Positions 18,254 to 27,128 of a stretch of DNA of 64,000 nucleotides are shown piece after piece. Position 1 is the first letter of the stretch. The number at the start of each line of letters is the position of its first letter. Location: assembly GCA_963763365.1 (NCBI GenBank), contig CAVXOE010000001.1, positions 248,001 through 312,000 of the forward strand, written 5' to 3'. A program made the position numbers and the translations under genes. Below the pieces are notes generated by a model, which was given only the letters and a program-made list of their open reading frames with translations, was not told where the DNA came from and did not search any database. This stretch comes from VAZQ01 sp963763365. Its GTDB lineage: Bacteria > Pseudomonadota > Alphaproteobacteria > Rhizobiales > Xanthobacteraceae.

Positions 18254-19159
18254 TCACCGCTTCTTCTTCGTCTTTGCCGGCTTGAGCACGCGGCCTGCGA
18301 CCGCGTCGAGCTTCTTCAAGAGCCGCTTGTCGCGCGCCTCGGGCGCGGTGATCAGCGCGGTATCGAGCGCGCGGTCGGAGCCGATCGGACACGGCTCGTG
18401 CTCGCTCGGAAAATCCTTCGCAAGACGGGCAACAAGCTGCTTCGCCTTCTCGGCATTGGCGAGCAGCACGCGGATGATGTCCTGCACGGTGACGGCGTCA
18501 TGCTCGGGATGCCAGCAGTCGAAGTCGGTCACCATCGCGACGGTCGCGTAACAGATCTCCGCTTCGCGCGCGAGCTTCGCCTCCGGCATGTTGGTCATGC
18601 CGATCACCGAATAGCCGAGGCCCTTGTAGGTCATGCTCTCCGCGTAGGTGGAAAACTGCGGGCCCTCCATGCACACGTAGGTGCCGCCGCGCGCGATCTT
18701 GATGTTCTCTGAGCCGGCGGCGGCGGCAATCCGGTCCTGCAGGCGCGGCGACACCGGGTGTGCCATCGAGACGTGCGCGACGCAGCCCCGGCCGAAGAAC
18801 GAGCTTTCGCGCTTGTGGGTGCGATCGACGAACTGGTCGATCAGCACGAAGGTGCCGGGCGGCATTTCCCGCTTGAACGAGCCGCAGGCCGAGAGCGAGA
18901 CGAGGTCGGTCACGCCCGCGCGCTTGAGCACGTCGATGTTGGCGCGATAGTTGATGTCGGACGGCGAGAGACGGTGGCCCTTGTCGTGGCGCGAGAGAAA
19001 CACCACCGGCGTGCCGGCGATCTCGCCGACGCGCAGCACCGCCGACGGCTCGCCCCATGGGCTCTTGATCCGCTTCTCCTTGACCTTCTCCAGCCCGGGC
19101 AAATCGTAGATGCCGGAGCCGCCGATGATGCCGAGAACCGCTTTGGTCATGCCCTTCAC
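18254..19159 (-). CDS. mtnP: S-methyl-5'-thioadenosine phosphorylase
   Basis: Splits methylthioadenosine (from polyamine, homoserine-lactone or ethylene-type chemistry) into adenine and methylthioribose-1-phosphate. At 301 residues it shows the family's LGIIGGSGIYDLPGL start, PWGEPSAVLRVGEI, the phosphate-binding LSRHDKGHRLSPSDINYRAN, SLSACGSFKREMPPG, TYVCMEGPQFSTYAES (purine pocket) and the catalytic-region VTDFDCWH. The Lys-rich C-terminus (AKTKKKR) is an extension. An alternative start is the Met four residues in. No other mtn methionine-salvage gene is nearby, but apt, which uses its adenine product, is in this region. Confidence 0.95.
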   Translation of the reverse strand: MKGMTKAVLGIIGGSGIYDLPGLEKVKEKRIKSPWGEPSAVLRVGEIAGTPVVFLSRHDKGHRLSPSDINYRANIDVLKRAGVTDLVSLSACGSFKREMPPGTFVLIDQFVDRTHKRESSFFGRGCVAHVSMAHPVSPRLQDRIAAAAGSENIKIARGGTYVCMEGPQFSTYAESMTYKGLGYSVIGMTNMPEAKLAREAEICYATVAMVTDFDCWHPEHDAVTVQDIIRVLLANAEKAKQLVARLAKDFPSEHEPCPIGSDRALDTALITAPEARDKRLLKKLDAVAGRVLKPAKTKKKR

Positions 19160-19292
19160 TCCACCGTGGCCGGGCTGGCGCCGGGCATGATGGTTTCGAC
19201 AACCTGCATGACCGTATTGCCGGGCTAGTCTCGCTTGCCATTGTCATGCTTCGCGCTAGTTTGCAATCGCACCGCGGCAAAGAGAAAGCACA

Positions 19293-20699
19293 ATGTCGAA
19301 CTTCGGCGTCCTCGATACCCGCTTCCGCTCGGCGCTCGGCCGCATGGCGGCCGCCGGGCGGCTCGCGGCCTACACGGTGCCGGTCGACCCGCATCTCGAA
19401 GTCGCCGCCATCATGAAAAAACTCGACGGCGGGCCGGCGCTGCTCTTCGGCAAGGTCGATGGCTACGACATTCCGGTGATCGGTAATCTGCTTTCCTGCC
19501 AGGAGAACTGCGAGGCGGCGTTCGGCATCGATTTCAACGGCATCCGCCAGTTCATCGGCCGCGCGCTTGGAGAACCCAAGCCACCAGTGCTGGTCGAGCG
19601 GGCGCCCGTGCAGCAGCACGTCCACACCAAGGATATCGATCTCGCCCGCATGCTGCCGGCGCTGCACCACACCGCGGCGGACGCCGGACGCTTCATCACC
19701 GCCGGCATCGTGATCGTGCGCGATCCCGACACCGGCACCTACAATGCGTCGTATCACCGGCTGCAGATCACCGGCCCCGGCCGCACCGGCGTGAAGCTCG
19801 ACTTCGGCCGGCATCTGCGGTTTGCGTTCGAGCGCGCCAAGAAGAAGGGCGAAGACCTGCCGATCGCGGTCTGCATCGGCTCCGATCTCGCGCTGCATTA
19901 CACCGCCGCCACCATGGGCTCGCAGATGCCTGAGCACGCGGACGAACTTGCGGTCGCAGGCGGGCTATGCGGCCGACCGCTGCCGGTGGTGAAGGCGGTG
20001 TCGCAGGACCTGATCGTGCCGGCCGAGACCGAGATCGTGCTGGAAGGCCGCATGCTCGCCAACGAGACCGTGACCGAAGGGCCGTTCGGCGAGTTCGTCG
20101 GCTATCTCTCGCCGGCCGATGCCGCGCCGGTGTTCGAGGTGACCGCCGTGACGCATCGCGACAAGCCGATCTATCACGCCATCAACGGCTATGGCCGCGA
20201 AACCATCATGCTGCGCAAATACGTGCTGGAGGCGAGCCTGCTCAAGGTGCTGCAGTCGGCGGTACCGATCGTCACCGATGCCGAGATGACGGCCGGCGGC
20301 CTGCATCGCTTCCACGCCGTCGTGCAGGTGAAGAAGGCGACGCCGCAACAGGACGGATTGCAGCGAAACGCCATCTTCGCGGCGTTCGGCGCGCTCAAGG
20401 ACCTCGACCTCGTCATCGTGGTGGATGAGGACATCGACATCCGCGATCCGCACGACGTGGAATACGCGCTGGCCACCCGCATGGAAGCCTCGCGCGACCT
20501 CATCGTGATGCCGGCGGCGCGCGGGCATGAGTATATCCGCGCCGGGCAGAACGGCATCCGCGCCAAGCTCGGCATCGACGCCACCGTGCCGTTCGCCGAG
20601 AAGGCCCGCTTCGCGCGTTGCGAGTTCGAGAAGGTGGCGGTCGATCCGACGACTCTCTCCACCGACCCGGACGTCATCCGCGCGCGGCTCGATTTGTAA
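19293..20699 (+). CDS. UbiD family prenylated-FMN-dependent decarboxylase
   Basis: A 468-residue non-oxidative (de)carboxylase of the UbiD/Fdc1/VdcC family using prenylated FMN. It has a family N-terminal domain, a central SYHRLQITGPGRTGVKLD (prFMN and metal region), and TVTEGPFGEFVGYLSPAD (about 260-275), which carries the conserved active-site Glu. The C-terminal block MEASRDLIVMP and GIDATVP matches the family. A clear UbiD would be about 490 residues, so a UbiD-like aromatic or acrylic acid decarboxylase is more likely. No ubiX-type prenyltransferase is in the window. The substrate cannot be assigned. Confidence 0.88.
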   Translation: MSNFGVLDTRFRSALGRMAAAGRLAAYTVPVDPHLEVAAIMKKLDGGPALLFGKVDGYDIPVIGNLLSCQENCEAAFGIDFNGIRQFIGRALGEPKPPVLVERAPVQQHVHTKDIDLARMLPALHHTAADAGRFITAGIVIVRDPDTGTYNASYHRLQITGPGRTGVKLDFGRHLRFAFERAKKKGEDLPIAVCIGSDLALHYTAATMGSQMPEHADELAVAGGLCGRPLPVVKAVSQDLIVPAETEIVLEGRMLANETVTEGPFGEFVGYLSPADAAPVFEVTAVTHRDKPIYHAINGYGRETIMLRKYVLEASLLKVLQSAVPIVTDAEMTAGGLHRFHAVVQVKKATPQQDGLQRNAIFAAFGALKDLDLVIVVDEDIDIRDPHDVEYALATRMEASRDLIVMPAARGHEYIRAGQNGIRAKLGIDATVPFAEKARFARCEFEKVAVDPTTLSTDPDVIRARLDL

Positions 20700-20711
20700 C
20701 CGACCATCCAT

Positions 20712-20846
20712 CAACGTCATGCCCGGCCTTGTGCCGGGCATCCACGAATTCGTTACGCATCAATAAAACGTGGATGGCCGGGACGCAGGCGGAGCGAAGC
20801 GACGCCGTCCTTCGGACGGCTATGCCCGGCCATGACGAAAAGAGGT
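20712..20846. repeat. Palindromic repeat, family C
   Basis: GTCATGCCCGGCCTTGTGCC GGGCATCCACG on the left pairs with CGTGGATGGCCGGGAC and ATGCCCGGCCATGAC on the right, enclosing a GCCGTCCTTCGGACGGC hairpin. It fills the gap between the convergent ubiD-like and cytochrome c1 genes and may act as a bidirectional terminator. Confidence 0.8.
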
Positions 20847-20866
20847 CAACAATCAGCGCATGCGCC

Positions 20867-21685
20867 TCAATGCACGCTCGACCACACCTTCTTCTTGGTG
20901 AAATAGAGCAGCCCTGCGAACACGAGCAGGAAGATCATCACCTGCAGGCCGATGCGCTTGCGCGCATCGAGGTGGGGCTCGGCCGACCACATCAGAAAGG
21001 CTGAGATATCCTTGGCATACTGCTCGGTCGTCATCGGCGCGCCGTCCGTGTACTCGACGCGCTTGTCGGAGAGCGGCGGCGGCATCAGGATCACGTGGCC
21101 GGGGAAGATCTTGTTGTAGGAGGCGCCCGGTGGAAGCTCGACGCCGGCCGGCGGCGTATTTTCGTATCCGGTCAGCAGCGCCACGATGTAGTCGGGGCCC
21201 TGCTCCTGATACTGCGTGAACATGTCGAGCACCCAGAGCGGAAAGCCGCGCTCGAAGCCGCGCGCCTTGGCGATCACCGACATGTCGGGCGGCGTCGCAC
21301 CTGGGAACTTGATGAGCGGCGGCGGGAAACGATCGGCGATGCGCCCGTCGCGCTCGATCGGCTTGCCCTGGTCGTCGACGCCCTCTTGATACTTGTATTC
21401 CGCCGCGACCGCCGTGGCCTGCGCGGTGGAGAAGCCGGGGCCTCCCGGCTCGGCGAGATTGCGGAACGACAGTTGCTGCATGCCGTGGCATTGCAGGCAG
21501 ACTTCCCGGTAGACCTTGAAACCGCGCTGGAGCTGGCCCTGGTCGTACTTGCCGAACGGGCCAGCGAACGACCACCTGTTGGTCGCCGGCGACGGCTGCT
21601 CGTGGGCATGGTCCTGCGCGAAGGCCGGACCGGCAATCGCCGCGAGTGAAACCGCAAGGGCAAAGATTGCGCGCGTGAAAGCCAT
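20867..21685 (-). CDS. petC: Cytochrome c1, bc1 complex
   Basis: Haem-c subunit of the ubiquinol:cytochrome c oxidoreductase, passing electrons from the Rieske protein to soluble cytochrome c. A signal peptide (1-24, ending GPAFAQ) precedes VCLQCHG (Cys63, Cys66, His67), the haem attachment site. A C-terminal membrane helix (LQVMIFLLVFAGLLYF) anchors it, ending KKKVWSSVH. The WSFAGPFGKYDQGQLQRGFKVYREV block is typical of alphaproteobacterial cyt c1. It begins 12 nt after the cyt b stop with AGGAGGGAA before the ATG, so petABC form one operon. In Bradyrhizobium japonicum cyt b and c1 come from one fused gene (fbcH); here they are separate. Confidence 0.95.
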   Translation of the reverse strand: MAFTRAIFALAVSLAAIAGPAFAQDHAHEQPSPATNRWSFAGPFGKYDQGQLQRGFKVYREVCLQCHGMQQLSFRNLAEPGGPGFSTAQATAVAAEYKYQEGVDDQGKPIERDGRIADRFPPPLIKFPGATPPDMSVIAKARGFERGFPLWVLDMFTQYQEQGPDYIVALLTGYENTPPAGVELPPGASYNKIFPGHVILMPPPLSDKRVEYTDGAPMTTEQYAKDISAFLMWSAEPHLDARKRIGLQVMIFLLVFAGLLYFTKKKVWSSVH

Positions 21686-21697
21686 GGCGGTTCCCTC

Positions 21698-22933
21698 CTA
21701 GGCCTTCGCGCCCGATGGCGGCAGCACCGCCTCGGAAATCGAATTGGGCAGCGGCTTGGTCTTCTCGACGAACCCCAGGATCGGCAGGATGACGAGGAAA
21801 TAAGCGAAGTAGTAGACGGTGAAGATGCGCGCGAACAGCACGTAGTAGCCTTCCGGCGGCTTCGAGCCGAGCCAGCCGAGCCCGATGCAGACAATCACGA
21901 ACAGCCAAAAGAACTGCCGATAGAGCGGGCGATAGTTCGCCGAGCGCACCTTCGAGGTGTCGAGCCACGGCAAGAAGGCGAGGATCACGATCGAGGCGCC
22001 GAGCGCCATCACACCCATCAGCTTGTCCGGGATCGCACGCAGGATCGCGTAGAACGGCAGATAGTACCATTCCGGCACGATATGCATCGGCGTCACCGCC
22101 GGATTGGCCGGGATGTAGTTGTCGGGATGCCCCATGAAGTTGGGCAGATAGAACACGAACCAGGCGAACACGATGCAGAACACCACCATCATGAAGCCGT
22201 CCTTGATGGTGGCGTAAGGCGTGAACGGCACGGTCTCCTTGTCGGACTTCGGCTCGATGCCGGTCGGATTGTTCTGCCCGACCATGTGCAGTGCCCAGAC
22301 GTGCAGCACCACAACGCCGACGATGACGAACGGCAGCAGGTAGTGCAGCGAGTAGAAGCGGTTGAGCGTCGGATTGCCGACCGCGAAGCCGCCCCACAGC
22401 CAGCTGACGATCAATTCGCCCACGATCGGAATGGCGGAGAACAGGTTGGTGATGACGGTCGCCGCCCAGAAGCTCATCTGGCCCCAGGGCAGCACGTAGC
22501 CCATGAAGCCGGTCATGATCATGAGCAGCAGGAGGATCACGCCGAGGATCCACAGTACCTCGCGCGGGTCCTTGTAGGAGCCGTAGTACATGCCGCGGAA
22601 CATGTGGATGTAGGCGGCGAGAAAGAACATCGACGCGCCGTTGGCGTGCACATAGCGCAGCAGCCAGCCGTAGTTCACGTCGCGCATGATGCTTTCGACG
22701 GAACTGAACGCGAGATCGACATGCGGCGTGTAGTGCATCGCCAGCACGATACCGGTGATGATCTGCACGCCCAGCATGAAGGCGAGGATGCCGCCGAACG
22801 TCCACCAGTAGTTCAGATTGCGCGGCGTCGGATAGACGATGAACGATGAATAGACGAGGCCGGCGATAGGTAATCGCCGCTCCATCCATTTCATGAACGC
22901 GTTTTGCGGCTGGTAGGTCTGATGTCCGCTCAT
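21698..22933 (-). CDS. petB: Cytochrome b, bc1 complex
   Basis: The 411-residue membrane core of the bc1 complex, holding hemes bL and bH and both quinone sites. It shows WWTFGGILAFML, ITGIVLAMHYTPH with a haem-ligand His, GASMFFLAAYIHMFRG, GYVLPWGQMSFWAATVITN (Qo-site region), HYLLPFVIVGVVVLHVWALH with further His ligands, and PEWYYLPFYAILRAIPDKL with the PEWY motif of the Qo site. About eight membrane helices are expected. It follows the Rieske gene with a 36-nt gap and precedes cyt c1, the standard petABC order. The C-terminal tail is short and hydrophilic. Confidence 0.97.
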   Translation of the reverse strand: MSGHQTYQPQNAFMKWMERRLPIAGLVYSSFIVYPTPRNLNYWWTFGGILAFMLGVQIITGIVLAMHYTPHVDLAFSSVESIMRDVNYGWLLRYVHANGASMFFLAAYIHMFRGMYYGSYKDPREVLWILGVILLLLMIMTGFMGYVLPWGQMSFWAATVITNLFSAIPIVGELIVSWLWGGFAVGNPTLNRFYSLHYLLPFVIVGVVVLHVWALHMVGQNNPTGIEPKSDKETVPFTPYATIKDGFMMVVFCIVFAWFVFYLPNFMGHPDNYIPANPAVTPMHIVPEWYYLPFYAILRAIPDKLMGVMALGASIVILAFLPWLDTSKVRSANYRPLYRQFFWLFVIVCIGLGWLGSKPPEGYYVLFARIFTVYYFAYFLVILPILGFVEKTKPLPNSISEAVLPPSGAKA

Positions 22934-22969
22934 GGGAGAAACCTTGCGAAAGGTGGCGTCAAACAGCCG

Positions 22970-23506
22970 TCAGCCGATGCGGATCTTGCTGTCGGAAAGA
23001 AACGCGTAGGGCGGGATTGCGAGATTGAGCGGCGCCGGGCCTTGCCGGATGCGGCCGGAGGTGTCGTAGACCGAGCCGTGGCACGGACAGAAGTAGCCGT
23101 CATAGGAGCCTTGATGCGCAATCGGGATACAGCCGAGATGCGTGCAGATGCCGATCAGCACCTGCCATTGCGCATGGCCCGGCTTGACGCGCGCCGAGTC
23201 GGCCTGCGGATCGGGCAGGCTTGCGACGTTGACGTTCTCGGCATCTTCGATCTGCTTCTTGGTGCGGTGATTGATGTAGATCGGCTTGCCGCGCCAGAAC
23301 ACCTTGATGACCTGGCCGTCGGCGATCGGCGTGAGATCGACCTCGATCGGCGCGCCGGCCGCGATCGTGGAGGCGTCGGGATTCATCTGGGCGATGAGCG
23401 GGACGAGAACGGCAGCCCCGGCCACCGCCGCGACAGTTCCGGTCGCAATATAGAGGAAGTCGCGACGTGTCGGCTCAGCCGAATGCGCCGAATGCATCGT
23501 TGTCAC
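22970..23506 (-). CDS. petA: Rieske iron-sulfur subunit, bc1 complex
   Basis: The 178-residue [2Fe-2S] subunit of the bc1 complex. A twin-arginine signal-anchor (TRRDFLYIATGTVAAVAG, residues 13-30) places its head in the periplasm. Cluster ligands are CTHLGC (Cys121, His123, Cys126) and CPCHGS (Cys140, Cys142, His143); the structural disulfide cysteines are within these motifs. The middle GKPIYINHRTKKQI is typical of proteobacterial forms. First gene of the petABC operon; the promoter should lie in the long gap upstream. A second in-frame Met three residues on is a possible start. Confidence 0.96.
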   Translation of the reverse strand: MTTMHSAHSAEPTRRDFLYIATGTVAAVAGAAVLVPLIAQMNPDASTIAAGAPIEVDLTPIADGQVIKVFWRGKPIYINHRTKKQIEDAENVNVASLPDPQADSARVKPGHAQWQVLIGICTHLGCIPIAHQGSYDGYFCPCHGSVYDTSGRIRQGPAPLNLAIPPYAFLSDSKIRIG

Positions 23507-23763
23507 GTTTCAAAGTCCCTTTCTCAGCCCCGCGATCCGCCCACAACCGAACGCGTGCAAGCGCACATCATCCTTGCCTGCCTCCGGAGCGCCGCGGCCC
23601 TCCCACGCTCAAATGCGGAGGACGCCCATGGCGGCAGCGGGCGAATTGGCCGCTCTCCATCCTGGGGAAGGAGGCCAAGCGGCTTGTTCCTGCGGGTTTA
23701 TTGGCACCCTTGCGGGGGGAGTGCAAGTGGCCGCCTGCCGCATTGCGGAAAAGTTAGCTAAAT

Positions 23764-23783
23764 CCCCAGGGCGCTGGGGTTTT
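23764..23783 (+). terminator. Candidate rho-independent hairpin
   Basis: CCCCAG-GGCG-CTGGGG followed by TTTT on the plus strand. No plus-strand gene ends here; read on the minus strand it lies about 100 bp after the 30-residue ORF and is followed by ATTTAG. It may close a short minus-strand transcript. Confidence 0.4.
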
Positions 23784-23879
23784 CGGGCTTGGCGCTAGGT
23801 CTTGAAGGGGCTCGGTCCCGGGCCAATTCGGCGCTTAAGCGCCCGCGCGGGACACGATATCGAGAAGATCAATGCGAAT

Positions 23880-23972
23880 TCAAACGCTCATCGCTGCAAG
23901 CAGGGCAACACTGCAAATTCCGATCATCAGGACCGCGAGCGAGCCGAGATCGTAGTCGAGCCGTGCAAGCAT
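23880..23972 (-). CDS. Candidate 30-residue membrane microprotein
   Basis: A short ORF beginning MLARLDYDLGS and continuing LAVLMIGICSVALLAAMSV, a single hydrophobic helix of about 18-19 residues. Its ATG is preceded at 6 nt by GGGGAGG, one of the best ribosome-binding sites in the window, within an otherwise empty 700-bp region. It lies upstream of, and on the same strand as, petABC. I do not recognise the protein. Size and layout resemble small accessory subunits of membrane complexes, but nothing ties it to bc1 directly. It could also be chance. Confidence 0.35.
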   Translation of the reverse strand: MLARLDYDLGSLAVLMIGICSVALLAAMSV

Positions 23973-24206
23973 GATGGCCTCCCCTGTTCTGTATGGTTGG
24001 TCGCGCCGGGGAGCGGAATGGTTCAAGCGGGGGATGAACTCGGGGCCTGGTGTGTCGTGCAGGCCACACTTTTTCGGAGGGAGGCGCCATCGCCGCTCTC
24101 TGGGAGGTGATCGATAGGGCCGGATCGAGCCCCTTTCGCTTGTCGCAGCCCGCCCCTACCTTAATCGCCCGAACATGGCCCGCAGGGCTGGGCGCAGGAG
24201 TTCCCC

Positions 24207-25050
24207 ATGGCGCAGGTTCTCGAACAGACCATCGATCCCGAAAGCGTGCCGGCGGTCGAGGCGACGTTGAACTACATCAAGAATACCGGCGAGAAGCTCT
24301 TCACCTACACGGGCGGTCCGGGTTCGCTCGACGTGCGCACCGGCGGCACGGTCGACCCGCACGATATGACGATCCGCAACGGCCGGCACGAGACGCGCGA
24401 CTTCACGCTCGACCGCAACGGCTTTCATTTCGTCCCGCATCCCACCAAGGTCACGGATTTCTTCGACGAGGGTCAGATCAAGCGGGTCTACTACCCGGAG
24501 ATGGAAGCGCTGGTGAAGGCGGAAAGCGGCGCCAAGCGCGTCGTAGTGTTCGACCACACGCTGCGCACCGCCGACGACGAATTGCGCGAAAAGACCAAGA
24601 TTCGCGAGGTCGTGCGACGCGTGCACAACGACTACACCGAGTGGTCCGGCCCGCAGCGCGTGCGCGACCTGCTTCCCGAACGAGGCGGACGACCTTCTGC
24701 GCGGGCGGTTTGCCATCATCCAGGTGTGGCGGCCGATCCGCCACCCGGTCGAGACCTTCCCGCTCGGCATCTGCGACGCGCGCAGCGTCTTGGAAAAGGA
24801 CTTCGTGATCTCCGAGCGGATCTACCCCGACCGTGTCGGTCAGACCTACGCGGTCGGCTACAATCCCGGACACCACTGGTATTGGTTTCCGCGCATGCGG
24901 CGCGACGAGGCGCTGGTGTTCAAGGTGTTCGATTCGGCAAAGGACGGGCGTGCGCGCTGGACCGCACATACCGCCTTCGAGGACCCCACCTCACCGCCGC
25001 ACGCCCGCCCACGCGAGAGCATCGAAATCCGCACCCTGGCGTTCTTCTAG
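24207..25050 (+). pseudogene. CmcJ/NvfI-family Fe(II)/2-oxoglutarate-type oxidoreductase, frameshifted
   Basis: A protein of the CmcJ/NvfI/asaB-like family (cephalosporin methoxylation protein CmcJ and fungal hydroxylase/desaturase relatives). The first frame covers residues 1-156, with LFTYTGGPGS, FDHTLR (His117) and RRVHNDYTEW (His140, Asp142), candidate iron ligands. After RVRDLLP the homologous reading continues in the adjacent frame (EADDLLRGRFAIIQVWRPI and on to the stop at 25050). Dropping one base in CCCGAACGAGG near 24679-24686 gives an uninterrupted protein of about 280 residues. No biosynthetic cluster surrounds it, so its role is unknown; these proteins are frequent singletons in proteobacteria. 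Confidence 0.78.
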
Positions 25051-25067
25051 GGCACGTTCCGGTGCAA

Positions 25068-25190
25068 TCAAATCAGCCGTCGTTGCGAGGCGCCCCACCC
25101 GGGGCGACGAAGCAATCCAGATTTCTTATTGCGATTCCGGGTTGCTTCGCTTCGTTCGCAATGACGGGTCAATCGGGCTGGAATTCGCGC
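25068..25190. repeat. Palindromic repeat, family D
   Basis: GTCGTTGCGAGGCG and GGCGACGAAGCAATCCAGA on the left mirror GGGTTGCTTCGCTTCGTTCGCAATGAC on the right. It separates the CmcJ-like gene from trmL. The element type is widespread in Rhizobiales intergenic regions. Confidence 0.75.
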
Positions 25191-25199
25191 TAGGCTGGT

Positions 25200-25676
25200 A
25201 TGCGGATCGCGCTTTACGAGCCCGACATCCCCCAAAACACCGGCACCATCCTGCGGCTCGCCGCCTGCCTGGACACCGAGGTCCACATCATAGAACCGGC
25301 GGGCTTCCCGGTCTCCGACCGCGCCTTCCGCCGCGCCGGCATGGATTACCTCGATCAGGTTGCGATCGTTCGCCATCTCAACTGGGAGGCGTTTCAAGCC
25401 TGGCGCCGCAGCGAGCAGGCGCGGCTCGTGCTTTTGACTACGCGGGCTTCCCGCTCCTACCTCGACCATATCTACCGGGACGACGATATCCTGCTGTTCG
25501 GCCGCGAATCAGCCGGGGTGCCGGAGGCCGTGCATGAGGCGGCCGAGGTAAGGCTGGTGATTCCCGTCAAAGCGGGCCTGCGGTCGCTCAACGTGGCGAT
25601 GGCAGCCGCGATGGTACTCGGCGAAGCGACGCGGCAGCTCGGCGCGGCGGCAAATCCCGCGGACCGCAGCTTGTAA
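25200..25676 (+). CDS. trmL: tRNA (cytidine(34)-2'-O)-methyltransferase TrmL
   Basis: A minimal SPOUT (trefoil-knot) methyltransferase that 2'-O-methylates the wobble nucleotide of tRNA-Leu isoacceptors with SAM. The 158-residue length is typical. It has IALYEPDIPQNTGTILRLAA at the N-terminus, IIEPAGFPVSDRAFRRAGMDYLD, and the knot motifs LLFGRESAGVPEAVHE, VRLVIPVKAGLRSLNVAMA (motif 3, with the SLNVA signature). It is a dimeric cytosolic enzyme. It stands alone between repeats, with hemF 530 bp downstream on the same strand. Confidence 0.95.
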   Translation: MRIALYEPDIPQNTGTILRLAACLDTEVHIIEPAGFPVSDRAFRRAGMDYLDQVAIVRHLNWEAFQAWRRSEQARLVLLTTRASRSYLDHIYRDDDILLFGRESAGVPEAVHEAAEVRLVIPVKAGLRSLNVAMAAAMVLGEATRQLGAAANPADRSL

Positions 25677-26207
25677 GTGATTTGCGAGATATCTTGAAAA
25701 AAGCACAAGGCGGGTGAGGTGCATTCTCACGCCCCGTGGCGCTGCCCCTCACCCGCCTCGCTCGCTGGCGCTCAGTCGCCGCTAGTACCGCCTGCAAATT
25801 CCCCGAACAGGCGGTGGGCGACATCACACTCCCCGATCTCCCCCACGGCGTGAAGGTTTTCGTACAACCATGGCAAAAAAAGGATTGGCTTGTGTCTATC
25901 CCCGGGCCGATCCCGCAATGTTTTGCAAAACGTGAATCTCAAAAAAGCTGTCAATACCGGAACAAAGATGTTGCATCGAATCGACACGCTGGAAGTTTCT
26001 GCGATTCGATCTGCACGACGGCATGAAAATTGGTGCCTCCCCGCAAGCGAAAGATGGGACATCGCGGAACAGTCCGTCGTTCACTCCCATCACGAAGCAA
26101 AAAGACGCCCTGACTTTGCGCCCGCTCAATTCTTTTGTTCGGGTTCGGAATATTCTACCCAAGGCTGACGGTATTTCGCCGCCACGTCAGCGACAGGTGA
26201 AGCAGCG
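25677..26207. other. 530-bp gap upstream of hemF
   Basis: No protein gene is supported. At 25709-25759 AGGCGGGTGAGG and CCTCACCCGCCT form an inverted repeat that could end trmL transcription. The stretch 25860-26160 is visibly poorer in G+C than its surroundings and contains AAAAAAAGG and CAAAAAAG runs, which fits a promoter region for hemF. I could not identify a clear FNR/FixK box. CAGGTGAAG lies just before the hemF ATG. Confidence 0.5.
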
Positions 26208-27128
26208 ATGCCAGAGTCTCAACCGGGGCCGCCGCCGGAGGTCAAGCAACTCGCCGACCGCAAGGGCCGCGCCCGCACTTGGTTCGAGCGGTTGCGCGAT
26301 GACATCTGCGCGGACTTCGAGGCGGTGGAAGACGCGCTGCCTGCTGGGGCGCCGCTCTCCGATCGTCCGGCAGGCCGTTTCGTTCGTACGCCCTGGCAGC
26401 GCACCGACCATACCGGGCAAGACGGCGGCGGCGGGGTGATGTCGCTGATGAAGGGGCGCGTGTTCGAGAAGGTCGGCGTGCACGTCTCGACGGTGTTCGG
26501 CGAATTCGCCCCGGAATTCCGCAAGGACATTCCAGGCGCCGCCGACGACCCGCGCTTCTGGGCCTCCGGCATTTCGCTGATCGCGCATCTGCATAATCCG
26601 AATGCGCCGGCCGTGCACATGAACACGCGTTTCGTGGTGACCACCAAGGCCTGGTTCGGCGGCGGCGCCGATTTGACACCGGTGCTGGACAAGCGCCGTA
26701 GGCAGGACGATCCCGACACGATCGCGTTCCACGCCGCGATGCGCGCGGCCTGCGACGCCCATGCGCGGGTCGCGCCCTACGACAAATACAAGACGTGGTG
26801 TGATGAGTATTTCTACCTGAAGCATCGCAAGGAGATGCGCGGCATCGGCGGCATCTTCTACGATTATCTCAATTCAACCGATTGGGACGCCGATTTCGCT
26901 TTCACGCAGGACGTCGGCCGCGCCTTCCTTGAGGTCTACCCGGCGCTGGTGCGGAAGAATTTCGCCATGCCCTGGTCGGAGGCCGAACGCGACGAGCAAC
27001 TCGTCCGCCGCGGCCGCTACGTCGAGTTCAACCTGCTCTACGATCGCGGCACGATCTTCGGGCTGCGCACCGGCGGCAATGTCGATTCGATTCTGTCTTC
27101 GCTGCCGCCGATGGTGAAGTGGCCGTGA
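26208..27128 (+). CDS. hemF: Oxygen-dependent coproporphyrinogen-III oxidase
   Basis: Oxidative decarboxylation of coproporphyrinogen III to protoporphyrinogen IX with O2 (haem synthesis, cytosol). At 306 residues it is of normal size. Signature blocks are the GGGGVMSLMKGRVFEKVGVH region, GISLIAHLHNPNAPAVHMN, WFGGGADLTPVL with metal/substrate contacts, YDKYKTWCDEYFYLKHR, GIGGIFYDYL and GRYVEFNLLYDRGTIFGL. The stop overlaps the GTG start of the next gene (GTGA), so the two are translationally coupled. Haem genes are often oxygen regulated, but no such site was identified. Confidence 0.97.
   Translation: MPESQPGPPPEVKQLADRKGRARTWFERLRDDICADFEAVEDALPAGAPLSDRPAGRFVRTPWQRTDHTGQDGGGGVMSLMKGRVFEKVGVHVSTVFGEFAPEFRKDIPGAADDPRFWASGISLIAHLHNPNAPAVHMNTRFVVTTKAWFGGGADLTPVLDKRRRQDDPDTIAFHAAMRAACDAHARVAPYDKYKTWCDEYFYLKHRKEMRGIGGIFYDYLNSTDWDADFAFTQDVGRAFLEVYPALVRKNFAMPWSEAERDEQLVRRGRYVEFNLLYDRGTIFGLRTGGNVDSILSSLPPMVKWP

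Larger units (their letters stand above)
23507..24206. other. 700-bp gap between petA and the CmcJ-like gene
   Basis: No long coding region is convincing here on either strand. It should hold the petABC promoter near 23510-23600 on the minus strand. It also contains a hairpin followed by TTTT at 23764-23783 and one short minus-strand ORF with a good ribosome-binding site (23880-23972), both listed separately. The rest shows no feature I can support. Confidence 0.6.

Noticed and set aside
18498..19937. Long minus-strand frame of 479 codons
   Set aside because: Shadow of mtnP and of the UbiD-like gene; no protein-like segments.
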